From: Cryobacterium cryoconiti
GTDB lineage: Bacteria > Actinomycetota > Actinomycetes > Actinomycetales > Microbacteriaceae
DNA length: 64,000 nucleotides
Reading direction: 5' to 3'
NCBI RefSeq assembly: GCF_004403065.1
Contig: NZ_SOHA01000014.1
Coordinates: 1-64,000, forward strand
Part shown: positions 24,887 through 33,900 of the stretch, one piece after another
How the letters are laid out: the number at the start of each line of letters is the position of its first letter
Position numbering within the stretch: the first letter of the stretch is position 1
Translations under genes and position numbers: made by a program
Notes under the pieces: model-generated
Told to the model about the DNA's origin: nothing
What the model saw: the letters and a program-made list of their open reading frames with translations, nothing else
Database searches by the model: none

Positions 24887-25915
24887 TTACGCGGACTCCC
24901 GCAGCACCAGGCGGGTGGGCATCAGGGTCTGGTGCGGCATCTTCTCGTCGCCGGAGAGCCGGCGCAGCAGGATGTCCGCCATCGCGTAGCCCATCTCCTC
25001 GGAGGGCTGGCTGACAGTGGTCAACGGCACCAGGCCGCTCGTCGCGGCCGGGCTGTCATCGAATCCGACGATGGCCACGTCCCCGGGCACCGAGCGGCCG
25101 AACTCGCGCAGCACGTCCACCGCACCGGTGGCCATCAGGTCGCTGGCCACGAAGAGGCCGTCGATGTCGGGGCAGCGCTCCAGCAGCCGGCGGGTGGCCG
25201 CCGCGCCGCCCGAGGCCGTGAAGTCGCCGGGCTCGACGGCATCCGTGGGCATCCCGGCTCGCTCGAGCGTGCGCTCGAAACCGATGAGCCGGTCGATGCC
25301 GGCGGGCATGTCGACCGCTCCGGCGATCGACCCGACGCGGCGCCGCCCGATGTCGATCAGGCGCTGGGTGCCCGTCTCGGCACCGGACGCATTGTCGACG
25401 TCGACGAAGTAGGCGTTCGGGTTGTCCGCGTTCGCCGGCCGGCCGCCGAAGACCACGGGCATGGTTTTCTCCAGTTCGGCGACGAAGTCGTCCCCGGTGT
25501 GGTGCGAGATGATGAGTGCGCCGTCGACGTTGCCCGAGCGCAGGTAGCGCATGGTCTTGTGCCGCGGGTCGCTCGAGGCGACGAGCAGGTTGAGCGTGTA
25601 GTCGCTCTGGTCGAGGCGGCGGGTGATGCCCTGCACGACCGCGGCGAAGTAGGGGTCACCGAAGAACCGGGTCATGTCCTCGGGCACGACCAGGGCCACG
25701 GCCTCGGTCTGCCGGCTCGCGAGCGAGCGGGCCGCCCGGTTCGGGACATAGTTGAGCTGGTTGATGGCATCCGTCACCGAGGCGACGATCTCGGGGCTGA
25801 CCTTCGGCGACCCGTTCACGACCCGGCTCACGGTGGCACGGGAAACCCCGGCCACCTCGGCCACCATCTCCAGGGTGGGCTGCGACGGACGGGCCTGGCG
25901 CACACTGGTAATCAT
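24887..25915 (-). CDS. LacI-family repressor of the beta-glucan oligosaccharide locus
   Basis: A 342-residue LacI-type regulator: helix-turn-helix TLEMVAEVAGVSRATVSRVVNGSPKVSPEI at residues about 15-45, hinge around NYVPNRAARSLASRQT, then a periplasmic-binding-like sugar domain. It lies directly downstream of the GH1 gene and facing the same way, separated by about 40 bases but with its own -10 (TAGACT six bases before ATG). The three TGAGAGCGCTCTCA-type sites at 30.8 and 34.5 kb resemble CebR operators, so it probably represses transport and hydrolysis genes until a beta-gluco-oligosaccharide binds (inference). Confidence 0.9.
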   Translation of the reverse strand: MITSVRQARPSQPTLEMVAEVAGVSRATVSRVVNGSPKVSPEIVASVTDAINQLNYVPNRAARSLASRQTEAVALVVPEDMTRFFGDPYFAAVVQGITRRLDQSDYTLNLLVASSDPRHKTMRYLRSGNVDGALIISHHTGDDFVAELEKTMPVVFGGRPANADNPNAYFVDVDNASGAETGTQRLIDIGRRRVGSIAGAVDMPAGIDRLIGFERTLERAGMPTDAVEPGDFTASGGAAATRRLLERCPDIDGLFVASDLMATGAVDVLREFGRSVPGDVAIVGFDDSPAATSGLVPLTTVSQPSEEMGYAMADILLRRLSGDEKMPHQTLMPTRLVLRESA

Positions 25916-25921
25916 GGCGTC

Positions 25922-25927
25922 AGTCTA
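25922..25927 (-). promoter_or_regulatory. -10 hexamer TAGACT of the LacI-type gene
   Basis: Six bases before ATG 25915; gives the regulator a promoter separate from the GH1 operon. Confidence 0.55.
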
Positions 25928-25955
25928 ATTCGCCGGTGACCATTGCAATTCCGGA

Positions 25956-27413
25956 TCAGGACAGGGCGCGGTTGCGGATGATGTCGGCGTAAGCCCTCCC
26001 ACTGTCCTTGACGGTGCGCTCCTGGGTGGCGTAGTCGACCCGTACGATTCCGAAGCGCTTGTCGTAGCCCCAGGCCCACTCGTAGTTGTCCATCAGTGAC
26101 CAGTAGAAGTAGCCCCGGACCTCGACGCCCTCATCGATGGCGTCGAGCACGGCGCCGAGGTGGTCGGTCAGGAACTCGGTGCGCCGGGCATCCGGTACGC
26201 TGCCGTCCGCCGCGACGACGTCGTCGAAGGCCGCGCCGTTCTCGGTGACGTAGAGGCTGGTGCCGGCCGGTGCTGCGTACTCGGTGTTCACGCGAACGAG
26301 CAGTTCGCGCAGGCCGTCCGGCTGCACCTCCCACTCCATGGCGGTCAGCGGCAGCCCCTGCGGGTGGGTGAAGACACCGTCGGCGGCGGGGAACGCCGAC
26401 CGGGTGGGACGGCTGGTCGGAGCCTGGGCGAGCAACGGATGTTCGGCCGGGCGATCGCTGACCAGCTCGCCGTGGTAGTAGTTCACGCCCAGGGTGTCGA
26501 TCGGCTGGCTGATCTGGGCCAGGTCGCCGTCCTGGATGAAGTCGGTCAGTCCGAATTCGGCGACGTCCTCCAGGAGGTCCTCGGGGTAGGCGCCGCGGAA
26601 GATCGGGTCGAGGAAGACTCGGTTGAACTGTCCGTCGATCCGTCGGGCGGCGTCCACATCGCCGGCGCGGGCCGGATCGACCGGCTTGGCGACGGTGAGG
26701 TTCAGCGTGATGCCGAGCTCGAGCTTCGGATCGCGGTCGCGGAGGGCCTCGATGGTGAGTCCGTGGCCCAGCAGGAGGTGGTGCGCCGCGGCGAGGCCGT
26801 CGCGGGGGCTCTGCCGGCCCGGGGCGTGCACGCCGCCGGTGTAGCTGAGGAAAGAGGAGCACCACGGCTCGTTGAGGGTGGTCCACACGTCGACACGGTC
26901 GCCGAGGGCGTCGTGCACGTTGAGGGCGTAGTCCCGGAACAGGGAAGCAGTGTCGCGGTTGACCCAGCCACCCTTCTCCTCGAGGGCTTGCGGCAGATCC
27001 CAGTGGTAGAGGGTCAGCCACGGCTTGATGCCGGCGCCGAGCAGCTCGTCGACCAAGCGGGAGTAGAAGTCGATCCCCTTCGGGTTGACCGGGCCGCCGT
27101 CGGGCTGCACGCGCGACCAGGAGGTGGAGAAGCGGTAGGTCTGCAGGCCCAGATCCTTCATCATCGCGACGTCGTCCTGGTAACGGTGGTAGTGGTCGCA
27201 GGCGACGTCCCCGTTGTCGGCGCCGAGGACGGCGCCGGGGACGCGGCTGAACGCGTCCCAGATGGAATCCGTGCGCCCGTCCTCGTGGGCGGCACCCTCG
27301 ATCTGATAGGCGGCCGTTGCCGCTCCGAACAGGAATGCGGGAGGGAAGGAGCGAGCGTCTGTGGTCATATCCATATTCTGGTTCACGGTGGAAGGGTTCA
27401 GTACCGCGGTCAT
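25956..27413 (-). CDS. GH1 family beta-glucosidase
   Basis: A 485-residue cytoplasmic GH1 enzyme (no signal peptide) that releases glucose from imported beta-gluco-oligosaccharides. FPPAFLFGAATAAYQIEGA is the N-terminal signature; the acid/base glutamate is Glu182 in WTTLNEPW and the nucleophile is in LYVTENGAAFDD near residue 390. The ATG at 27413 overlaps the stop of the upstream permease (ATGA). An internal MDM start near residue 14 is possible because the first residues are not conserved. Last gene of the binding protein-permease-permease-GH1 operon. Confidence 0.93.
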   Translation of the reverse strand: MTAVLNPSTVNQNMDMTTDARSFPPAFLFGAATAAYQIEGAAHEDGRTDSIWDAFSRVPGAVLGADNGDVACDHYHRYQDDVAMMKDLGLQTYRFSTSWSRVQPDGGPVNPKGIDFYSRLVDELLGAGIKPWLTLYHWDLPQALEEKGGWVNRDTASLFRDYALNVHDALGDRVDVWTTLNEPWCSSFLSYTGGVHAPGRQSPRDGLAAAHHLLLGHGLTIEALRDRDPKLELGITLNLTVAKPVDPARAGDVDAARRIDGQFNRVFLDPIFRGAYPEDLLEDVAEFGLTDFIQDGDLAQISQPIDTLGVNYYHGELVSDRPAEHPLLAQAPTSRPTRSAFPAADGVFTHPQGLPLTAMEWEVQPDGLRELLVRVNTEYAAPAGTSLYVTENGAAFDDVVAADGSVPDARRTEFLTDHLGAVLDAIDEGVEVRGYFYWSLMDNYEWAWGYDKRFGIVRVDYATQERTVKDSGRAYADIIRNRALS

Positions 27414-28252
27414 CCCTTGACCGCGCCCTGCATGATGCCGGCGACCAGCTGCTTGCCCAGGAAGATGAAGACCAGGATCAGCGGGATGATCGACAGGACG
27501 ACGCCGGCGAGCACGAGGGAGTAGTCGACGTAGAACGCGGCCTGCAGCTGCTGCAATGCCACGGGGAGGGTGGGGTTGCCCGGCCCGAGCACGATGAACG
27601 GCCAGAAGAAGTTCGTCCAGGTGCCGATGAAGGTGAAGAGGGCCAGCATGGCTGCGGCCGGGCGCGCGGCGGGGAGGCCGATGTGCCAGAAGCTGCGGAT
27701 CATCGACGCGCCGTCCATGCGCACGGCCTCGATCAGCTCGTCCGGCAGTGCGTCACGCAGGTACTGGGTCATCCAGAACACGCCGAACGCGGTGACCATG
27801 GCGGGTGCGATGACGGCCCAGAGGCTGCCGGTCCAGCCGAGCCGGGACATGACGATGAACAGCGGCACGATGCCGAGCTGGGTTGGTACGGCCATGGTCG
27901 CGATCACGAAGATCAACAGGCCTTCACGGCCACGGAACTTCAGCTTGGCGAAGGCGTAGCCGGCCAGGGTCGAGAACATCACCACGCTCAGCGACACGAC
28001 CGTCGACACGATGATGCTGTTGCCCAGGGCCGTCCAGAACGGGATGCTGTCGATGACGGTCAGGGCGTTGGCGATGAAGTTCCCGCCCGGAATCCACATC
28101 ATTCCGTTCTGGTTCAGCGCGGAGGCATCCTGGCTGCCGATCAGGAACGACCACCAGATGGGGAAGGCCGAGCCGAGGAGAACGGCGATGAGGATGCCGT
28201 AGACCCAGAGGGAGGGACGGCGGTCGTGGCCGCCGATGATGGTCTTGCTCAT
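27410..28252 (-). CDS. CUT1 sugar ABC transporter permease (MalG type)
   Basis: A 280-residue inner-membrane permease with about six hydrophobic segments and the EAA loop DALPDELIEAVRMDGASMIRSFWHIGLPAARPA, which docks the ATPase. ATG 28252 overlaps the stop of the MalF-type gene (ATGA) and the start of the GH1 gene overlaps its own stop, so the three are tightly coupled. The frame is open further upstream but that part is only a shadow of the preceding gene. With its partner it imports the oligosaccharide; no ATPase gene is present, so a shared MsiK-type ATPase is inferred. Confidence 0.92.
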   Translation of the reverse strand: MSKTIIGGHDRRPSLWVYGILIAVLLGSAFPIWWSFLIGSQDASALNQNGMMWIPGGNFIANALTVIDSIPFWTALGNSIIVSTVVSLSVVMFSTLAGYAFAKLKFRGREGLLIFVIATMAVPTQLGIVPLFIVMSRLGWTGSLWAVIAPAMVTAFGVFWMTQYLRDALPDELIEAVRMDGASMIRSFWHIGLPAARPAAAMLALFTFIGTWTNFFWPFIVLGPGNPTLPVALQQLQAAFYVDYSLVLAGVVLSIIPLILVFIFLGKQLVAGIMQGAVKG

Positions 28253-29238
28253 TTCATGCCTTTCGGGCGGACGCGCAGCTTGCGGTCGGCGGTGCCCGCG
28301 ATGCGGCGGGTGATGAGGAAGTTGATCACCGCGATGAGGATGATGATCAGGAAGAGCAGCCAGGCCACGGCGGACGCCCGGCCGAAGTTGCGCTGGTTCC
28401 AGCCGAGTTCGTAGATGTAAAGGGTGAGTGTCTGCCATTGGCGACTGGCCCCGCCCTGGCCGACGTTGTCGAACATGCGCGCCTCGTCGAAGATCTGCAG
28501 ACCGCCGATCGTCGAGGTCAGGATGACGAAGATGATGATCGGGCGCAGCAGTGGCAGGGTGATCGACCGGAAGGTGCGCCAGCGGTTGGCGCCGTCGATG
28601 ATGGCGGCCTCGTAGTAGTCCCGCGGGACGGCCTGCATGGCGGCCAGGAAGATGAGGGCGTTGTAGCCCGTCCAGCGGAAGTTCACCATCGTGGCGATGG
28701 CGATATGGCTGGGGATCACGTCGACGTGCCAGCGGATCGGCTCGAGCCCGAGGCTCATGATGCCGCTGTTGATGAGCCCGTACTTGTCACCGAAGAGGTC
28801 GTTGAAGATCAGTGCGACCGCGACCGGGGCCACGACATAGGGCAGGAGTACGCCCATACGCCAGAAGGTCTTGCCGCGCAGGTTGAAGTCGAGCACGGCG
28901 GCGATGCCGAGCGCGATCAGTACCTGGGGAATGCTCGAGAGCAGGAAGATGCTGAAGGTGTTGCGGAGGGAGTTCCAGAAGTACCCCTGGGTCAGCACCG
29001 TGACGAAGTTCTCCAGACCGACGAAGTCGCCCTGGCCGCCGATGAGGTTCCAGTCGTGCACCGACACCCAGGCCGTGTACAGCAGGGGGAAGAGGCCCAT
29101 GACTCCGAAGACGAGGAAGAAGGGAGAGATGTACAGGTAGGGCGAGAAGCGCACATCCCAGCGGCTCAGCTTGTGGCTGAGGGCGATGCGGCGGATGCTG
29201 CGGGCATTCACCTCGGCGGCGGCGGCGGCGGTGGTCAT
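28249..29238 (-). CDS. CUT1 sugar ABC transporter permease (MalF type)
   Basis: A 329-residue permease with six to seven hydrophobic segments starting YLYISPFFLVFGVMGLFPLLYTAWVSVHDW and the EAA loop VPRDYYEAAIIDGANRWRTFRSITLPLLRP. The ATG at 29238 has AAGGA six bases upstream. Between it and the binding-protein gene lies a 238-base gap with a six-copy minisatellite and a strong hairpin, which may lower permease expression relative to the binding protein. Confidence 0.92.
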   Translation of the reverse strand: MTTAAAAAEVNARSIRRIALSHKLSRWDVRFSPYLYISPFFLVFGVMGLFPLLYTAWVSVHDWNLIGGQGDFVGLENFVTVLTQGYFWNSLRNTFSIFLLSSIPQVLIALGIAAVLDFNLRGKTFWRMGVLLPYVVAPVAVALIFNDLFGDKYGLINSGIMSLGLEPIRWHVDVIPSHIAIATMVNFRWTGYNALIFLAAMQAVPRDYYEAAIIDGANRWRTFRSITLPLLRPIIIFVILTSTIGGLQIFDEARMFDNVGQGGASRQWQTLTLYIYELGWNQRNFGRASAVAWLLFLIIILIAVINFLITRRIAGTADRKLRVRPKGMK

Positions 29239-29250
29239 GAACAGTCCTTC

Positions 29251-29388
29251 GGTGGTTGAGCGTGTCGAAACCCGGTGGTCGAGCCTGTCGAGACCCGGTG
29301 GTCGAGCGTGTCGAGACCCGGTGGTCGAGCCTGTCGAGACCCGGTGGTCGAGCCTGTCGAGACCCGGTGGTCGAGCGTGTCGAAACCA
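29251..29388 (-). repeat. Six tandem 23-bp units inside the ABC transporter operon
   Basis: The unit begins GGTGGTCGAGCCTGTCGAG (plus strand). Boundaries are 29251, 29274, 29297, 29320, 29343 and 29366; copies differ only at GAGCCTG/GAGCGTG and a few G/A positions. There are no spacers. It is the array form of the repeat also seen at 16952 and 37067. Confidence 0.93.
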
Positions 29389-29424
29389 GGGCGGTCGAGC
29401 CGGGAGAGCCGGCCGGGACCGGGG

Positions 29425-29460
29425 GCCGGGCCTGACGAGAGGTGTCTCGACAGGCCCGGC
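29425..29460 (-). terminator. Intra-operon hairpin just after the binding-protein gene
   Basis: GCCGGGCCTG (29425-29434) pairs with CAGGCCCGGC (29451-29460), and CGAGA/TCTCG extend the stem around a GGTG loop with one A-A mismatch. It lies 16 bases past the binding-protein stop. Such stem-loops often protect binding-protein mRNA and attenuate the permease genes. Confidence 0.7.
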
Positions 29461-29476
29461 CGGCGGGTGGTGCTGG

Positions 29477-30754
29477 TTAGCCGAGCGACTCGACGTCGGT
29501 GACCCACTGAGCCCAGGACTCGTCGGGCGTCATGGAGCCATCCTCGACCCGGGTGAGAGCCTGCTGCATGGCGTCGTTGATGGCGAAGTAGAACTCGCCC
29601 TTGAACGGCGTCACGTCGACGGCCGCGGCGCGGTTGGCGAGGATCTCACCGGTCGGCGCGTTGTTGAAGAACTCGTTCGTGGCGCTGAGCAGTTCGTCGC
29701 TCGCGAGAGCGTCGACCTGGCTCGGGAAGGTGCCCTTGGATTCGAACGCCTTGAGCTGCTGCTCGGGGGCGGTCAGCCAGGCTGCGAGCTTCTGCGCTTC
29801 GACCTGGTTCTTGGACTGCTCGGGAACGGTCAGGTACGAACCGCCCCAGTTGCCGCCGCCGCCGGGGAAGGTGTCGGCGATGTCCCAGCCGGTGACGCCT
29901 TCAGCGTTTCCGGAGATCACGCCGAGCATCCAGCCGGGGCAGAGCATGGTGGCGAAGCCGTCGTTCTGGAAGCTGGCGGTCCAGTCGTCGCTCCACTGTC
30001 CGAGGTGGGCGGAGAGGGTGGTGCTGGCCCCGAGCACGCTCGTGTAGGCCTCCTTCACCTCCGGGTTCTCGGTGGCGATGATGGTGCCGTCTTCTTCTTC
30101 GTAGGCGTTGGGCATCTGGTTGACGACACCCTGCCAGGTGGCTCCGGCCGAGTCGAACCACGGCACGTTCGTGCCGGCGGCAGCGAACTTCTCGCCGGCT
30201 GCGTAGTAGCTTTCCCAGCTGGTGCCGAGGAGCGCGGCGACTTCAGCGCGGTCGGTCGGCAGGCCTGCGGCGGCGAACAGGTCGGAGCGGTAGCAGACGC
30301 CCTGCGGGCCGATGTCGGTGCCGTAGGCGATGAGGCGGCCGTCGGCATCCGTTGCGGCCTCGGTCTTCCAATCCAGCCAGCGGTCCTTGACGTCATCGGA
30401 GGTGAGGTCGACGAACTGGTCGGAGTACTGGAGCAGTTCCGGCAGCCAGTCCACTTCGATGGCCTCGACGTCGCTCAGGCCGCTGCCTGCGGCGAGACGG
30501 GTCGTGAGGTTGTCGCGGGCCTCGTTCGAGGTGGCGGCCTTCTTGTGCGTGATAGTGACGTTCGGGTTGGCCTTCTCGTACTCGGCGAAGAGGTCCTCGT
30601 AGCCGAATTCGTTGAAGGTGGCGACGGTCAGTTTGACGTTCTTGTCCGTCGACTGCCCGGTGTCGGCGCCGGCTGAACAGCCGGACATGAGCAATGCGAA
30701 TGATGCCGCTCCGGCGACGGTTACTGCAAGTGTGCTGCGTGGGAAACGCTTCAC
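29477..30754 (-). CDS. Oligosaccharide-binding lipoprotein of an ABC importer
   Basis: A 425-residue family-1 extracellular solute-binding protein. The signal peptide ends in the lipobox LLMSGCSAG (Cys near residue 25), so it is anchored to the outer face of the membrane. The SBP fold signature VKLTVATFNEFGYEDLFAEYEKANPNV follows. I use the GTG at 30754, five bases after AAGGGAG; the GTG two codons upstream (30760) would overlap that site. First gene of the operon, with two LacI-type operators 60-130 bases upstream. The ligand is inferred from the GH1 and phosphorylase neighbours to be a beta-gluco-oligosaccharide. Confidence 0.92.
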   Translation of the reverse strand: MKRFPRSTLAVTVAGAASFALLMSGCSAGADTGQSTDKNVKLTVATFNEFGYEDLFAEYEKANPNVTITHKKAATSNEARDNLTTRLAAGSGLSDVEAIEVDWLPELLQYSDQFVDLTSDDVKDRWLDWKTEAATDADGRLIAYGTDIGPQGVCYRSDLFAAAGLPTDRAEVAALLGTSWESYYAAGEKFAAAGTNVPWFDSAGATWQGVVNQMPNAYEEEDGTIIATENPEVKEAYTSVLGASTTLSAHLGQWSDDWTASFQNDGFATMLCPGWMLGVISGNAEGVTGWDIADTFPGGGGNWGGSYLTVPEQSKNQVEAQKLAAWLTAPEQQLKAFESKGTFPSQVDALASDELLSATNEFFNNAPTGEILANRAAAVDVTPFKGEFYFAINDAMQQALTRVEDGSMTPDESWAQWVTDVESLG

Positions 30755-30812
30755 GGTCACTCCCTTGTGTGCGTGCTGATGGGTGGATGCGAGTCCGCTC
30801 TCATCAGTGCTG

Positions 30813-30826
30813 TGAGAGCGCTCTCA
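30813..30826. promoter_or_regulatory. LacI/CebR-type operator 1
   Basis: TGAGAGCGCTCTCA is a perfect 14-bp palindrome 59 bases upstream of the binding-protein GTG; it resembles the CebR box (TGGGAGCGCTCCCA). Confidence 0.8.
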
Positions 30827-30868
30827 CGTGTTGATGATCACGCTAGTGTGCGGATCGGTCGTTTGTCA

Positions 30869-30882
30869 AGAGAGCGCTCTCA
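30869..30882. promoter_or_regulatory. LacI/CebR-type operator 2
   Basis: AGAGAGCGCTCTCA, one mismatch from operator 1 and centred 56 bases from it. It lies between the binding-protein gene and the 3' end of the phosphorylase gene. Confidence 0.75.
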
Positions 30883-30941
30883 TTTGGTGCGCGTGAGGAG
30901 TCGCAGCCGGGGGCGGCGGGTCGGCCGCCGCCCCGTTCGGG

Positions 30942-33900
30942 TCAGATTCCGGCGTGCTCCGGCACGGTCACCACGAGGGAGAGCACCCGGCCGTCGCGGC
31001 GGAAGATGCTCGCGCTCAGGTCGGCGTCGAGTGTGCCACCCTGCCCGGGCACGTGGGTGCCGTCGGACAGGTGCGCGACCACGTCGAGCGGACCCCCGCG
31101 GTGGAATACGACGGGGACCTGGCAGAACGTGAAGGCCAGCGCTCCGGCGGGCAGATCGATGCTCTGCTGCTCACCGGTGACGTCCGAATAGGTGAACGTG
31201 CCGGGCGTCGTGGTCCACTCGCCGGCCCGGAGCAGAGTGGGCCGCAACCGGATGCGACCGTCCTCGACCCGCAGGCCGAGCTCGCCCATCCGGGTGAGCA
31301 CCTCCTCCTTGACCTGCCCGGTCATTCCCGGTTGCCGTGCGCCGTGGCCGGCCGGGGTGTGCGAGTAGGGATCGGTGGGGAACGCACCGTAGGTCAGCGG
31401 ATCCTTGCGGTAGCCGATGCCGGCCCGCACGTCCTCGTATGCCGCCTTCAGCCCCGAGATCGCCGCCTCGTCCGCCTGCTCGGCGACGGCACGTTCCAGT
31501 GTCTCCTGCACCGCGAGCAGCAGCTTCGACACCATGTGCCAGTAGATGCTGCCGAGGCCCTCGTAGGCGAAGAACGACCCGGAGCGCCCGGTGAACTCCG
31601 CATGCCGGAAGACCTCCTCGAAGATGCCCAGGAGCTCGGCCCGGTCCTGTTCCACGGCGTCATGCAGGGCCGGGTCGGTGCTCAGCGCGTCCAGCGCCTC
31701 CGAAACGCCCCTGGCATTCCGGATGTGGGCGGCGAAGTGCAGGTCTCCCTGGACATCCCGCACGACGACGCTGCGGTCGCCTGCCGCGGCAAGGCGCAGG
31801 GCGAGGGGGCAGTCGTCGGCCCGGGCGGCGCTGAAGGTGTTGCGGGCGAGGAAGGACGGAAGGTCCTTGTCGGGATAGAGGATGTAGCTGTGCTGGTCGG
31901 CGCGGTACAGCCGGCTTGCGCGCAGGGCGCGAAGCAGGTCCAGAGACTCGTCCGGGCCGAGCAGGCCGGAGGAGAGGATGGCGACCTGGCCCTCGAGCAT
32001 CTCCGCCAGCCGCCGCACGTCGGCGCGATCGGCTCCGAGGTCCAGAATGTTGTAGGAGTGCACGAGTCCGTCGCCCCGCCGGTTGGCGCGCAGGCCGGAC
32101 TCCACGAAGCGTCGGGCCAGATCGAGCAGCTCGGCGACGTCTCCCGCGGCGACCGTCGACCGGTCCCCGCCGAAACCGGCGTAGACCTGCTTGCGATAGG
32201 CGGTCCCGGCCTCGCCCAGATCGTCCATGACGGTCTTGCGGCGAGTGGAATCGAATCCGTCGGCCAGGGCGTCCGAATGCTCGAAGAGCACGTCGCGCAC
32301 CGCGGTGAGCAGTCCGGAGAGTTCGCTCGAGAGCTCGACGTCGACCGTCAGCAGGTCCTGCGCGAAGACGAGGTAGCGGCGCAGGTAGGCGAGGGTGACC
32401 ACCGACAGGCCGCGGCCGACGAGCGCGTTGTTGGCGTCGTTCCACTCCGGGCGCTGGGTCGTCATCCAGATGCCGCCGTCGGGCACCAGGTTGACGAGCT
32501 TGGCCAGCAGGAGCAGCAGCACCTTCTCCGCCAGCGTCACCCGCACCAGGTCGCCGTCGGCGCCGTGCACGAGCCGTCCGTCCGACCCCTCCGCCGCAAC
32601 CCGGCGGTCGATGGTGTGCTGCCGCTCGTCGTCGAACGTGATGGTGTTGTACGGGTCGGTGAGGATGTCCCGGTACGAGGCGATCCGATACGGCACGTCG
32701 GCGTGGGTGAAGGCCGCCCGGTTGACGAGCGCGTCGAGGCGCCCCGGGTGGAAGCGGTGCGAGGTTTCGAGCAGCTTGAGCAGGTAGACGATCTGGTGGT
32801 CGCTCCAGTAGCCGATGTTGGCCCACGGGTCCTCGGGCTCGGGGACCTCCCAGTCGATGCCGTCGCGGGAGATCCGGTACGGGTTGTAGCCGTCGGCGGT
32901 GGTGGCGTCGAGGAAGATCGTGATCATCGACTCGACGTATTCGGGGAACGACCAGGCCAGCGCCTCCCAGTTCTGGAAGATGTCCCGCCAATTGCCCTGG
33001 TATTCCAGGCGACGGATGCCGCTCTCGTCTTTCAGCACGATCCGGAACTGGTTCCACGGCCGGCTCGGGTCGCCGTGCCGGCGGCTGAACGTGAGCGGCA
33101 GGTACTCCGTGGCGAGGCGCCACAGGTCCACGTCGCCGTGCTCCTGAACGATGGCGATGAGCTCGTCGGCCCGCAGCCGCTCGGGCAGGGCCTCCAGCAC
33201 CGCGGCGCAGCGCCGGGCCGTCGCCTGGCTCCGCTGGGTGATGAACGCCCGCACGTCGCGGGACTCCACCGTGTAACCCTCGGCGGGGACGCCGCCGCGC
33301 ATGGTGTTGAAGAGCACATTGGCGGTGTGGTGGATGGTCGCCAGCTCGTCACCGGTGTGCTGGGCGGCGTCGGTGGCCCCGAGGATCGTCTCCAGATCGG
33401 ACCGGGTGCCGGAGATGTCGGCCGCCAGCTCCTCGGCGAGGGCGAGCGGGTCGCGAAGCTTCTCCCGCAGGCCCACGACATCCGCCGCATCCTGGTTCAC
33501 GTCGGCGACGATCTGCCAGCGCAGTGTGCTGCCGGGGGCCAGTGTGGTCCGCGCGTGCACGAGGTAGGCGCCGCGCTGGCCGCGGACATCCGTCTCGGCG
33601 GTGATGCCCCGGCCGCGGGCGAAGGCGGCCACCTGGCTGGTCGAGAGCAGGTGCTCGGCGTTGCTCAGCCCGACCTGCCAGGCCACGTTGGCCTGCAGCG
33701 ACTCGCTGGGCTCGGCCAGGTCGGAGAGCGTCGCGCTCAGCGTCAGCAGCCCGAGGCCCGTCGCCGGGTCGAGCTCGGCGCGCTTATAGGCGTCGAGCAG
33801 CACGCTCAACTCGTTCTGCGTCTTCTTGCCGGCCCCGGCAGGGAGGATGTTCACCAGGCCGTCGAGGAGGTCGACGTCGAGAGTGTCGCCGGCGAGAGAA

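Noticed and set aside
29251-29388. CRISPR-like array
   Set aside because: The 23-bp units are directly abutting with no spacers, and no cas genes are nearby.
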